The notes: generated by a model from the sequence alone, not told the origin. 64,000 nt of DNA from UBA1930 sp943371535 (GCA_943371535.1 CALRVE020000016.1:6541-70540); one strand, 5' to 3'. Numbered from the stretch's first letter, positions 52,129 through 61,325 are shown. A program made the numbers and translations.

Positions 52129-52287
52129 TTAACTTCCTCTCGATCCACCTGTTTTAATAGGCTTTTTTGTTGCACCAACAGCTTTAGTATTACCCGGTTT
52201 AGCAATAAACTTAGAAGCAGTAGCACTTGCTTTGCCTCCTTTGCCAGGTAATTTTGAGTTGTTCTTATTATTGGTTGGTAAACCCAT
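52129..52287 (-). CDS. Small basic low-complexity protein (52 aa)
   Basis: The start is placed at the ATG at 52287 (MGLPTNNKNNSKLPGKGG); the frame is open to 52341 but the extra residues are unlike the rest. The 52-residue product is rich in Lys, Gly, Ala, Thr and Ser, without hydrophobic core, and ends KTGGSRGS. Such short basic proteins occur in Bacteroidota; nucleic-acid binding is possible but not shown. It has its own terminator and lies divergent to rnpB, so the two share a promoter region of about 80 bp. Confidence 0.6.
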   Translation of the reverse strand: MGLPTNNKNNSKLPGKGGKASATASKFIAKPGNTKAVGATKKPIKTGGSRGS

Positions 52288-52331
52288 AAAATAATTTTTT
52301 TGTGAACAATGAAGATAAGTTGAAGTTTTTA

Positions 52332-52360
52332 TTTGTACCAAAATTATTCAATTACTTTTG
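52332..52360 (+). promoter_or_regulatory. Promoter of RNase P RNA (TTTG-N17-TACTTTTG)
   Basis: TTTG (52332-52335) and TACTTTTG (52353-52360) precede the predicted 5' end of rnpB at about 52366 by 6 bp, which makes it a useful internal standard for the -7 box position. Confidence 0.65.
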
Positions 52361-52365
52361 CGGTT

Positions 52366-52752
52366 GCTACAAACCCGAACTATCGCTGCTTGTTAATCAA
52401 GTTGAGGAAAGTCTGGACAACATAGAGTAATTCACCGGTTAAGAGCCGGCTATTATTCATTGTAACTTGTTACAATAAATAATAAGAGAAAGTGCCACAG
52501 AAAATAACTACCCAATCAAAAGTTGGGAAAAGGTGAAAATGTGAGGTAAGAGCTCACGATGTTTTGCAGTAATGTATTACATGGGTAAACCTTGAGTGTT
52601 GTAATGCCACGTATAGAAACCTTTGAGGGCTACTCGTTCGAGGTTACTGAAAAGTAAACAGGTTTCAGGGTAGGCAGCAAGATTGTAACAGTAATGTTGC
52701 AGCTAGATAAATGATAGTGTAAAAACAGAATCCGGCTTATGAGGTTTGTAGC
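52366..52752 (+). ncRNA. rnpB: RNase P RNA (type A)
   Basis: The catalytic RNA of RNase P matures tRNA 5' ends. The 5' segment GCTACAAACC pairs with the 3' GGTTTGTAGC (P1). The conserved GAGGAAAGTCTGGACA block follows at about 52412. The AGAGAAAGTGCCACAGAAA block is present at about 52485-52503, and the 3' region ATAGTGTAAAAACAGAATCC leads into GGCTTATGAGG. The length of about 387 nt fits a bacterial type A RNA. It is followed by a run of T's (52753-52759) that can serve as terminator with the P1 stem. A consensus promoter precedes it. The end points are read from the P1 pairing and are accurate to a few bases. Confidence 0.93.
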
Positions 52753-52850
52753 TTTTTTTAGTATTTGAACTGATTAGATTTTTTAAGAGTTGATGTGTTA
52801 ATTGAAAAATCATCTTCGATAAACTCAGGCTGACAGCATTTGGCATATTG

Positions 52851-53010
52851 AGTAAATAATTTCTGCTTCGCAGAAAAGCATTTTGAAAATGACATTGTTG
52901 CCACGGATGCACGGAAAATCACGGATTCGTTGATATTGATTATTAAATACTCCGTGCTAATCCGTGCATCCGTGGCAATAAAAAAATCATTTGTTTACAA
53001 ATGGTTTTCA
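52851..53010. repeat. Composite hairpin repeat, copy 2
   Basis: In the 357-bp gap after rnpB (52753-53109), GAGTAAATAATTT, the hairpin TTTCTGC-TTC-GCAGAAA and the end AAATCATTTGTTTAC match the outer parts of the element at 904-1065. The inner hairpin differs: TTGCCACGGATGCACGG (about 52909-52925) pairs with CCGTGCATCCGTGGCAA (about 52962-52978). No gene is present in the gap. Confidence 0.7.
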
Positions 53011-53035
53011 ATGTTTTGCAATATCTGTCATTGAC

Positions 53036-53053
53036 AGCCGATAGCTATCGGCT
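53036..53053. repeat. 18-bp perfect palindrome, copy 2
   Basis: AGCCGATAGCTATCGGCT is fully palindromic. It matches the copy at 13747-13764 in its 16-bp core and differs only by the compensated outer pair. Confidence 0.7.
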
Positions 53054-53109
53054 TATCGAAATATAACAAATGCTGTTTTAAAAGCATTGTTGAAAAAGTT
53101 TCATCAACT

Positions 53110-53859
53110 TTATTCTTTAAAAAGTGGTTCTAATATTTGTAACATCTGTATTTGCTCTTTTAAATGTCCTTGTTCAGCCTCAATATTTATATAGGGTATC
53201 ATTTTGTTGCCATAAAAAATAGAAAGTGAACCATCATCAACTGCTCCACTCGACTTTTGTAAGATTACATTGATTTTATTTTCCTTTAAATGATTGAATA
53301 CTTTTTTATCAGTAGTATACACAAAATCATCTTCATCCATCAATGCATTTACATAAACATTTGCTGCATTGGCATATTCTGCTCCTCCCTTTAAATAACT
53401 TTTAATAGATAAGCCTTTGTTGCCATTGTTGTGCATGGCAATAATCATTTTTGCATCACCAATTTGTTGAATGATAGCATTTGCAAAACCTTCAACTTCT
53501 TTTTTTGCTTCATTATTATAGACCGACAATTTTTTTAAAGTTGCTTGAATGCCTTTATTGGTGAAAATTCTATTTGGGTCAAAAACATGTTTTGTATTGT
53601 TCAGTTCAAACTCAATATTTCTTTGAGGTTTATGTGCTACATAAATAAATTTTCCATTGCTATTGGCTAAAAATTGCTGGCAGGCTTCAATGCTTGTTGT
53701 TTCATTGGCATGCAGATTAATAAAACAAAGTTTACTGCTTTGCTCACCAAAAACATTAGTTTGTATTTGAACAATAGCATTACCCAGTTTTACTGTAGTA
53801 GTAATGTTTGTAGCAGGAGTAAAGCATATGGCAATTAATAAAAAGTACAATTTAAACAT
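53110..53859 (-). CDS. Secreted putative M14-like metallopeptidase
   Basis: This 249-residue protein has a signal peptide at about 1-17. By pattern it carries the elements of zinc carboxypeptidase-like (M14) folds: an HxxE motif in INLHANETTSIEAC, an Asn-Arg pair in HVFDPNRIFT (compare the DxNRxF motif of M14), a third His in MIIAMHNNG and a C-terminal Glu in YINIEAEQGH. No close named family is recalled, and the match is by motif only, so substrate and activity are unknown; peptidoglycan amide bonds or small amides are possibilities. The gene is monocistronic. Confidence 0.55.
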   Translation of the reverse strand: MFKLYFLLIAICFTPATNITTTVKLGNAIVQIQTNVFGEQSSKLCFINLHANETTSIEACQQFLANSNGKFIYVAHKPQRNIEFELNNTKHVFDPNRIFTNKGIQATLKKLSVYNNEAKKEVEGFANAIIQQIGDAKMIIAMHNNGNKGLSIKSYLKGGAEYANAANVYVNALMDEDDFVYTTDKKVFNHLKENKINVILQKSSGAVDDGSLSIFYGNKMIPYINIEAEQGHLKEQIQMLQILEPLFKE

Positions 53860-54055
53860 ACAGTAAATCTAGGGTTTTTATTTACTTTTTTTACGTTAAA
53901 AGTTGAAGTAAATTATCAGCAAGATGACAATTATCATGTTTGCTGATGTGCAATGTCATGGATTTATTTTTTTTTAATTTTTAGTTTCACCCAATAATTT
54001 GTAATCATTCACCTCTTTTTGAGCTTCTAGTTTTCAAATCGTAAACCAACTCTAT

Positions 54056-55699
54056 ATGTCTGCTAACGATATTACCAAAGCCGTAGACCTCAGTTCTCAT
54101 GCAAGTGGTACAGGTCATTTGCGTTCACAAATACCAGTGTACGTAGATTTTATGCCACCGTGTAACAGTGCTTGTCCCAGTGGTGAAAATATTCAAGGAT
54201 GGCTATCTCATGCACAAGCTGGCAACTATTTCGAAGCATTTCAAACCATTGTTGCCGATAACCCGTTTCCTGCGGTAATGGGTCGAATTTGTGTAAAGCC
54301 ATGTGAAACTGGTTGTAATAGAAATCATATTGATACAACCATCAACATTCATGCAGTAGAACGTTATATTGGCGATGAAGCCATACAACAGCAATGGCAA
54401 ATACGTTACAATAAACAAACATCGGGAAAACGTGTGTTGGTGGTAGGTGGTGGGCCAAGTGGTTTATCTGCAGCGTATCATTTAACTAGAATGGGACATA
54501 CTGTTGAAATTGCTGAAGCATCTGGTAATTTAGGTGGATTGATGTATAGTGGTATTCCGGATTATCGTTTGCCTAAAGCAATTTTAGATGCCGAAATCAA
54601 TCGTATTCTGCAAATGGGTATATCGGTAAAATTAAATTATACAGTACAAGATATCATTGCTGAAAAAGAAAATGGACGTTTCGATGCTGTATATCTTTCG
54701 GTTGGTGCTCAGTTAATTCACCAAGAAAGTTTTGAGCAAGATGATTCTATTTTAATAAAAGATGCATTTGGTTTTTTTAATGAGATAAAATTAAATACAT
54801 CTACATATATGCATAAAAAAGTAGTTGTATATGGAGGTGGAAAATTGGCTTTGTATTTAGCCAGAATTTTAAAAAGATTTGGTTGTGAAGTTGCCGTATT
54901 ATTTTATGGCGATAAAAAAATGATGCCTGCATACGATTATGAAACAGAAGATGCTTTAGCCGAAGGTGTAGATGTTCAATTATTAAAGAGTATTCAAAAA
55001 GTGAGTAATGGAGCAATCACTTTTGAGCAAATGAAAGTTGAAAAAGGTAAAGCTGTTGGTGCAGGTGTTTTTGAAAATATTGAAGCCAATGTACTGATAA
55101 TGGCTCACCGTCAAGAGTCTGCTACTCAGTTTCTACAATCCTTATCTGGTATAGTTTTAAATGAAGATGGAACCATTAAAATAGATGCCAATAGAATGAC
55201 TGGTATTGATGGAATTTTTGCAGGTGGCGATATGTTGCCAGGTGAAAATAGAAGTTCCACAATAGCAATTGGTCATGGTAAAAAAGCAGCAAAATATATA
55301 GATGGATATTTAATTCAACAGGCTTATGAAAAGCCAGATAAACATCCTACAGCAGGTTATAGAAAATTACACATGTGGTATAAAACCGAAGCTCCACAAA
55401 AAGAACAGCAACAATTAGCACCTACTGTAGCAATTCAAAGTTTTGATGAAGTTATTGCAGGGCTGAATGAAAAAGAAGCAAGATTCGAGGCACAGCGTTG
55501 TTTAAGTTGTGGTAATTGTTTTGAGTGTGATGGTTGCTTTGGAGCATGTCCGGAAAATGCTATTATTAAATTAGGAAAAGGGAACAGATATAAATTTAAT
55601 TACGATGCTTGTACAGGCTGTGCAGTTTGTTATGAGCAGTGTCCGTGTCATGCAATTGAAATGATTTCAGAAACCTCAAATTCTACTAGCCATGCATAA
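54056..55699 (+). CDS. GltD-like FAD/NAD(P) oxidoreductase with 2[4Fe-4S] ferredoxin domain
   Basis: The 547-residue protein has a N-terminal Fe-S domain with Cys36, Cys40, Cys79, Cys83 and Cys87. A GltD-type flavoprotein part follows, with FAD loop GGGPSG (131-136) and PDYRLPK (about 170-177). A second pyridine-nucleotide loop VYGGGKLALYLAR (about 260) has an unusual GGGKLAL form. The C-terminal part (about 480-540) is a ferredoxin-like domain with two Cys clusters (CLSCGNCFECDGCFGACP and CTGCAVCYEQCP). It overlaps the next gene (PFOR) by 8 nt, which indicates translational coupling. The likely role is electron transfer between NAD(P)H and the PFOR ferredoxin pool. Confidence 0.88.
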   Translation: MSANDITKAVDLSSHASGTGHLRSQIPVYVDFMPPCNSACPSGENIQGWLSHAQAGNYFEAFQTIVADNPFPAVMGRICVKPCETGCNRNHIDTTINIHAVERYIGDEAIQQQWQIRYNKQTSGKRVLVVGGGPSGLSAAYHLTRMGHTVEIAEASGNLGGLMYSGIPDYRLPKAILDAEINRILQMGISVKLNYTVQDIIAEKENGRFDAVYLSVGAQLIHQESFEQDDSILIKDAFGFFNEIKLNTSTYMHKKVVVYGGGKLALYLARILKRFGCEVAVLFYGDKKMMPAYDYETEDALAEGVDVQLLKSIQKVSNGAITFEQMKVEKGKAVGAGVFENIEANVLIMAHRQESATQFLQSLSGIVLNEDGTIKIDANRMTGIDGIFAGGDMLPGENRSSTIAIGHGKKAAKYIDGYLIQQAYEKPDKHPTAGYRKLHMWYKTEAPQKEQQQLAPTVAIQSFDEVIAGLNEKEARFEAQRCLSCGNCFECDGCFGACPENAIIKLGKGNRYKFNYDACTGCAVCYEQCPCHAIEMISETSNSTSHA

Positions 55700-58600
55700 T
55701 ACAAATAATACTATAGCTACTATTGATGGTAATGAAGCAGCAGCTTATATTGCATATAGAGTAAATGAAGTGTGTGCAATTTATCCTATTACGCCTTCAT
55801 CAACAATGGCAGAGTTGGCAGATGAATGGGCATCTAAAAAAACAAAAAATATTTGGGGCTTTGTTCCAGAAGTAATGGAAATGCAAAGTGAAGCTGGTGC
55901 TGCTGGCACCGTACATGGAGCATTGCAAACTGGTTCTTTAACTACTACATTTACTGCATCGCAAGGATTAATGTTGATGTTGCCCAATATGTATAAAATT
56001 GCAGGCGAACTTACGTCAACCGTATTTCATGTGGCTGCACGTTCCTTGGCTGCACAGGGTTTGTCTATTTTTGGAGATCATCAAGATGTAATGGCAGCAA
56101 GAACTACAGGCTTTGCTATGTTAAGTTCTGCAAGTGTACAAGAAGCACATGATTTTGCATTGATTGCACAAGCCGCCACATTACGTTCTAGAATACCAAT
56201 TATACATTTTTTTGATGGATTTAGAACATCACATGAAGTAAATAAGTTAACGTTATTGAGTGATGTGCAAATCAAATCAATGATTCCCGATGAGTTGGTA
56301 ATAGCTCATCGTAAAAGAGCATTAACTCCTGAAAATCCATTTATCAGAGGTACTGCTCAAAATCCAGATGTGTATTTTCAAGGTAGAGAAACGGTGAACA
56401 CTTTTTACAATAATATGAGTGGAATTGTAGATGAGGTAATGAATGAGTTTGCAACACTTACGGGTCGTAAATATAATTTGTTTGATTATGTTGGAGCTGA
56501 TGATGCAGAGCAAGTGATTGTAATTATGGGCTCAGCGGCTGAAACTGTTTGCGAAACTGTAGAGCTACTCAATCAACAAGGGTATAAAGTTGGTGTAATT
56601 CAGGTAAGATTGTTTCGTCCTTTCTCATTAGAACATTTTATTAAAGCTTTACCTACTACAACCAAAAAAATTGCTGTACTTGATAGAACCAAAGAATCTG
56701 GAGCATCTGGAGAACCTATGTATCAAGATGTGTTATCTACTCTAGTAAATGCTTTGCAACAAAATAAAATTCAATTTTTACCTAATATCATTGGTGGTAG
56801 ATACGGACTTTCTTCTAAAGAATTTACACCAGCAATGGTTAAAGCTGTGTATGATGAATTGAGAAAAGAACAATCTCTCAATGGCTTTACTGTTGGTATA
56901 AATGATGATGTTACCCATTTAAGTTTAACGTATGATAGTAATTTTAAACTAGACGAAACTGAATGGCGACAAGGTTTGTTCTTTGGATTAGGTGCCGATG
57001 GAACGGTTGGTGCCAATAAAAATACCATTAAAATTATTGGAGAAAATACAGCATTGTATGCACAAGGTTATTTTGTGTACGATTCAAAAAAATCTGGTGC
57101 AAGAACAGTTTCTCATTTGCGTTTTGGACCTAAACCAATTAAAGCTCCTTACCTAATTTCTAAAGCCGATTTTATTGCTTGTCATCAATTTAATTTTATT
57201 GAAAAAGTTGAAATGCTTGAATTTGCAAGCGATGGAGCTACATTTTTATTGAACTCTCCTTACGGTAAAGATGAAGTTTGGAGTAAGCTAACTGGTCAAG
57301 TGCAGAAACATATTGTAGATAAAAAAATTCAATTTTATATTATTGATGCAACCACAGTTGCAAGAGATACAGGCATGAATGGAAGAATCAACACCATTAT
57401 GCAAACTTGTTATTTTGCATTGTCAGGAGTATTGCCAAGAGAAGATGCTATTAAACAAATTAAAAAAGCCATTGAGAAAACCTACTTCAAAAAAGGTCAG
57501 CATGTGGTGGATCAAAATTTCAAAGCTGTTGATGCAACACTAGCTAATTTGTTCCAAGTAAATTATCCTGCTGTTGTATCAGCAAGTGATAAAAGTTTGT
57601 TTACAGTATCAGACAAAGCTCCAGATTTTGTAAAAGAAATTACTGCTGTTATGATGGCCGATCATGGCGATCAATTACCTGTAAGCAAAATGCCTATTGA
57701 TGGAACTTATCCGAGTGGTACCACACAATGGGAAAAAAGAAATGTATCAGATTTAGTGGCTTTATGGGAACCCGATTCTTGCATTCAATGTGGTAATTGT
57801 GCATACGTTTGTCCTCATAGTGTTATCAGAGCAAAATTCTATCATGAAAAAAATCTTGAGGCGGCACCTGAAGGTTTTAAATCTGCTCCAATTAATGCAA
57901 GAGGTTTTCCAGAAACCAAATACACTTTACAAGTTTATTTAGAAGATTGTACTGGCTGTAATTTATGTGTAGAAGTTTGTCCAGCAAATGATATTAAAGA
58001 TGCTTCACGTAAAGCCATCAATTTGGTTGATAAGGCTCCAATAGTTGAATCAGAAAAAAACAATATTCAATATTTTGAAAACATTACTTGGAATGATCGT
58101 TCCAAAATAGATTTTTCTACTGTACATGGTGCACAGTTCTTAGAACCTTTATTTGAGTTTTCAGGAGCTTGTGCTGGTTGTGGAGAAACGCCTTATTTAA
58201 AATTATTATCACAGTTATTTGGCGATAGATTACTCATTGCAAATGCAACAGGATGTTCTTCTATTTATGGAGGTAATTTACCAACAACACCATGGTCTAA
58301 AAATAAAGAGGGTAGAGGGCCTGCCTGGTCAAATTCATTATTTGAAGACAATGCTGAGTTTGGATTAGGTATGCGTTTAACAGCCGATCATCAGGTAGAT
58401 ATTGCACAACAATATTTAGTATCAATGAAAGATGAGTTGGGTGCAGAACTTGTAAGTGAAATTCTCAATGCACCACAAGTGCATGAATCTGAATTGGTGC
58501 AACAACATGCTAGAATTAAACAGCTAAAAGACTTGTTAGAAAATAGTGCACATCCATCGGCTAAACATTTATTATCGGTAGCCGATCAATTGGTTAGAAG

Positions 58601-59267
58601 AAGTGTTTGGTTAGTAGGTGGAGATGGTTGGGCGTATGATATTGGTTCTGGTGGTGTAGATCATGTTTTAGCAAGTGGAAAAAATATTAAAATTTTAGTG
58701 CTTGATACAGAAGTGTATTCAAATACAGGTGGTCAATCTTCTAAATCTACACCAACTGCAGCTACAGCAAAATTTGCAGCAGCAGGAAAAACTGGTGGCA
58801 AAAAAGATTTAGCTATGCAAGCTATTTCTTATGGAAATGTGTATGTGGCAAGAGTTGCATTTGGAGCCAATCCACAACAAACTTTATTGGCAATGAGAGA
58901 AGCTGAGGCTTATGATGGACCAGCAATTATTTTGGCTTATAGCCATTGTATTGCTCATGGATACGATTTAAAAGATGGTTTAGACCAACAGTACAATGCA
59001 GTTGCAAGTGGTCACTGGCCTTTGTTACGTTATAATCCAACATTAAGAATCAAAAATAAAAATCCGTTTATACTAGATTCTGTTCGTCCAACAATTCCAT
59101 TAAAAGAATACGCTTACAAAGAGTTGAGGTATAAATCGCTGCTCATGTCTCAACCAGCAGAAGCTGAACGTTTAATGAAACATGCACAAGAATTGGTGAA
59201 TCTGAAATGGAAGCATTATGAAGAGCTAGCCACTAAAAAAGCCAGTGATTTTGTACCTCTTGGTTAA
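55692..59267 (+). CDS. nifJ: Pyruvate:ferredoxin (flavodoxin) oxidoreductase
   Basis: PFOR oxidises pyruvate and CoA to acetyl-CoA and CO2, passing electrons to ferredoxin or flavodoxin. The 1191-residue single-chain enzyme has the usual domain order: N-terminal pyruvate-binding (EVCAIYPITPSSTMAE), CoA domain, ferredoxin domain with two [4Fe-4S] motifs (CIQCGNCAYVCPHS at about 697 and CTGCNLCVEVCPAN at about 753), and the TPP domain (CAGCGE at about 827, GDGWAYDIGSGGVDH at about 975). The length matches NifJ. It is coupled to the upstream GltD-like flavoprotein. Presence together with lpdA suggests that this organism can use both PFOR and a dehydrogenase complex. Confidence 0.95.
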   Translation: MHNTNNTIATIDGNEAAAYIAYRVNEVCAIYPITPSSTMAELADEWASKKTKNIWGFVPEVMEMQSEAGAAGTVHGALQTGSLTTTFTASQGLMLMLPNMYKIAGELTSTVFHVAARSLAAQGLSIFGDHQDVMAARTTGFAMLSSASVQEAHDFALIAQAATLRSRIPIIHFFDGFRTSHEVNKLTLLSDVQIKSMIPDELVIAHRKRALTPENPFIRGTAQNPDVYFQGRETVNTFYNNMSGIVDEVMNEFATLTGRKYNLFDYVGADDAEQVIVIMGSAAETVCETVELLNQQGYKVGVIQVRLFRPFSLEHFIKALPTTTKKIAVLDRTKESGASGEPMYQDVLSTLVNALQQNKIQFLPNIIGGRYGLSSKEFTPAMVKAVYDELRKEQSLNGFTVGINDDVTHLSLTYDSNFKLDETEWRQGLFFGLGADGTVGANKNTIKIIGENTALYAQGYFVYDSKKSGARTVSHLRFGPKPIKAPYLISKADFIACHQFNFIEKVEMLEFASDGATFLLNSPYGKDEVWSKLTGQVQKHIVDKKIQFYIIDATTVARDTGMNGRINTIMQTCYFALSGVLPREDAIKQIKKAIEKTYFKKGQHVVDQNFKAVDATLANLFQVNYPAVVSASDKSLFTVSDKAPDFVKEITAVMMADHGDQLPVSKMPIDGTYPSGTTQWEKRNVSDLVALWEPDSCIQCGNCAYVCPHSVIRAKFYHEKNLEAAPEGFKSAPINARGFPETKYTLQVYLEDCTGCNLCVEVCPANDIKDASRKAINLVDKAPIVESEKNNIQYFENITWNDRSKIDFSTVHGAQFLEPLFEFSGACAGCGETPYLKLLSQLFGDRLLIANATGCSSIYGGNLPTTPWSKNKEGRGPAWSNSLFEDNAEFGLGMRLTADHQVDIAQQYLVSMKDELGAELVSEILNAPQVHESELVQQHARIKQLKDLLENSAHPSAKHLLSVADQLVRRSVWLVGGDGWAYDIGSGGVDHVLASGKNIKILVLDTEVYSNTGGQSSKSTPTAATAKFAAAGKTGGKKDLAMQAISYGNVYVARVAFGANPQQTLLAMREAEAYDGPAIILAYSHCIAHGYDLKDGLDQQYNAVASGHWPLLRYNPTLRIKNKNPFILDSVRPTIPLKEYAYKELRYKSLLMSQPAEAERLMKHAQELVNLKWKHYEELATKKASDFVPLG

Positions 59268-59300
59268 ATGAATTTCTAATATTAATGAAATACTTGTAAC

Positions 59301-59327
59301 AGCCTTCAAAATAGTGAAGGCTTTTTT
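59301..59327 (+). terminator. Terminator after PFOR
   Basis: The stem AGCCTTCA / TGAAGGCT with a 6-nt loop is followed by TTTTTTG. Confidence 0.85.
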
Positions 59328-59505
59328 GTATAAATATATTGTATATAATTTTTATGGGGCTCTTATTTTATTTATTGGTAACGTTTGCGTAGAAAGTAAT
59401 GGAAAAACAAGCCCTACTTCAATTGTAGTGTTTACATTAGATTAACGAATATTCCTAAGTACAACTTAAAATAGTTGTTTGCTTCCATCATTTAAATACT
59501 GCTAT

Positions 59506-61017
59506 ATGAAAAAAAAATTTTTACATCTATTGGTTCAATTCTGTTTTTCAAAGAAAAATTTAGCAATACTTTCTGCTTGCTTAATACAATCTGTGGCAAT
59601 TGCACAGTCTAATGTAACTTATGGTATGGAAGCTACTACAACGTCGGCAACTAACTGGATTAATCAAGGTTCAAGTGAAACTATTACAGTAGTGAATAAT
59701 GCAGCTGCAGCAAGAACTGGCAATAGTTATCTTTCTTTTACTACAACTTCAACATCTGCGGGTAAATATTTTTATAATAATTATGTGAATGTATTACCGG
59801 GAGTAAGTAATTATTTTGTTTATCATATTGTTTGGGTAAAATCATCTACAACAGGCCTTTCTGCTGATGCAACGATGCGTTATTCTAGCAGTGCTCCACC
59901 AAATACTGGGTCTTCTGGCCCAACACCTTCAAGTTACACAGCTGTAAATGCAACAGATTGGACAAGGGTTTCTTATGGACCCTACAATGCCACTAATACA
60001 ACAAGATATTATTTCCCAGCACCAAGAATTACTGGTGGTGGTACTGGTAAGTTTGTATATTATGATGATGGTGTAATTTATTTTTTAACCACCAATAAGC
60101 CAATTGATTTAGTAAATCCTACTGCTCCAACTTTTGGAACATCAACCACTATTGAATTAAATTGGACCAATGGTTCTGATGGAGTAGGTTCAGAAGCAAC
60201 TGGTGTACAAGCAACCTTATTACTTAGAACAACGAATTTAACTGCTGAAAATCCTGTTTTAAATAATCAAGCTCTCTATAAAGTAGGACAAAATCCCTTG
60301 GGTGTTACAGCTACTGCAGGTGACTGGGAAGTTGTAAGTGATAGTATTGGAGCTGCCATAAACACTTATTCAATTAATACACCTGTTCCAACCAAATATG
60401 CAATTGTTCATAGAGATTTAGCTTTTAACTATTCAACAGCTGGTGTAACAACTGTTGGTGCTGCTTTACCTGTATCTTTTGGTGTAATAAATGCTGTAAA
60501 AAATATAAATGGTATAAAAATAGACTGGAGTGTAGTTGTAGAAAGTAACATGGATAAATATTTTATTGAAAAATCTACCGATGGAAGAATATTTAATGAA
60601 GTTGGTTCAGTGATGGCGAAAAATGAAAATAACACTACTTATACTTTTTTAGATGTGAATCCGCTTGCAGGAACTAGCTTTTATAGAATAAAATCTGTAG
60701 AAAACGAAGGAAGTATTAAGTACTCAAGTGTTGTTAGAGTTTCGTCTTCAATAAAAGCAAATGGCGAGTTGAATATTTTTCCAAATCCTATTAAGGGCAG
60801 TGTAATGAATATTCAACTATCAGACATTAAGCAAAATAGATATGCTTTACAAGTAATGAATCAGCAAGGGCAAATTGTATTTTTTAAAAATATACAACAT
60901 ATTGGCGGAAATGCTGCTTTAAATATTCAACTTCCAACTAGTTTAACAAAAGGGATTTATGTAGTTCAATTTATAGGAGGTGCAACTTCATTGAAAAAAA
61001 GTGTTTTGATTGAATAG
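59506..61017 (+). CDS. T9SS-sorted secreted protein (503 aa)
   Basis: The ATG at 59506 begins a lysine-rich signal peptide (KKKFLHLLVQFC then SVAIAQ); the frame is open to a TTG at 59479 but that start is less likely. The mature protein has a jelly-roll-like N-domain (about 40-180, YGMEATTTSATNWINQG) typical of T9SS carbohydrate-binding or adhesin modules. A middle Ig-like segment (about 190-300) follows, then a linker VNAVKNINGIKIDWSV equivalent to the SFKGEKRG cassette, and a T9SS type A sorting domain (about 430-503, LNIFPNPIKGSVMNI). The C-terminus ends KKSVLIE. Function unknown; a surface-binding role is likely. Confidence 0.85.
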   Translation: MKKKFLHLLVQFCFSKKNLAILSACLIQSVAIAQSNVTYGMEATTTSATNWINQGSSETITVVNNAAAARTGNSYLSFTTTSTSAGKYFYNNYVNVLPGVSNYFVYHIVWVKSSTTGLSADATMRYSSSAPPNTGSSGPTPSSYTAVNATDWTRVSYGPYNATNTTRYYFPAPRITGGGTGKFVYYDDGVIYFLTTNKPIDLVNPTAPTFGTSTTIELNWTNGSDGVGSEATGVQATLLLRTTNLTAENPVLNNQALYKVGQNPLGVTATAGDWEVVSDSIGAAINTYSINTPVPTKYAIVHRDLAFNYSTAGVTTVGAALPVSFGVINAVKNINGIKIDWSVVVESNMDKYFIEKSTDGRIFNEVGSVMAKNENNTTYTFLDVNPLAGTSFYRIKSVENEGSIKYSSVVRVSSSIKANGELNIFPNPIKGSVMNIQLSDIKQNRYALQVMNQQGQIVFFKNIQHIGGNAALNIQLPTSLTKGIYVVQFIGGATSLKKSVLIE

Positions 61018-61193
61018 CTTCTGTCTAAAATTTAGTTAAATTATGTTTCATTTATAAAACATTTTAAAATATTTTAAAAAATAGTTGTACAGTTAACCAA
61101 TAAGCTTTTAACTTTAATATAGCAATTACAACGATGGAAACATTTTCAATAATTGCTATAAATCAATCTCTAACTTTTGCTAAATCCTCCCCC

Positions 61194-61268
61194 ATGAAGA
61201 TTAGTTTTTTAATCAGTTGTTTGATTGTTTGTGTTTGTTCTTTGCTCGAAAGAGTAATGCGTTTTTAA
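61194..61268 (+). CDS. Possible 24-residue hydrophobic peptide
   Basis: An ATG at 61194 opens a 24-codon frame, MKISFLISCLIVCVCSLLER and four more residues, ending in TAA. It is followed 29 bp later by a strong terminator. It has a signal-anchor-like hydrophobic stretch. This could be a small membrane peptide or the coding part of a small RNA; alternatively it is chance. It lies in the 389-bp gap between the T9SS gene and glutamine synthetase, which otherwise holds only terminators. Confidence 0.3.
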   Translation: MKISFLISCLIVCVCSLLERVMRF

Positions 61269-61297
61269 ATACATTCATCAAATCCTCAATTATTTTT

Positions 61298-61325
61298 AAC
61301 ACTCAATTTTGTTGAGTGTTTTTTT
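61298..61325 (+). terminator. Plus-strand terminator in the gap after the T9SS gene
   Basis: The stem AACACTCAA / TTGAGTGTT with a 5-nt loop is followed by five T's. It lies about 280 bp after the T9SS stop codon, suggesting that a separate short transcript ends here. Confidence 0.85.

Noticed and set aside
52703..52912. 69-residue ORF near the 3' end of rnpB
   Set aside because: It lies over the conserved 3' part of RNase P RNA on the other strand and over a repeat; no coding signals.
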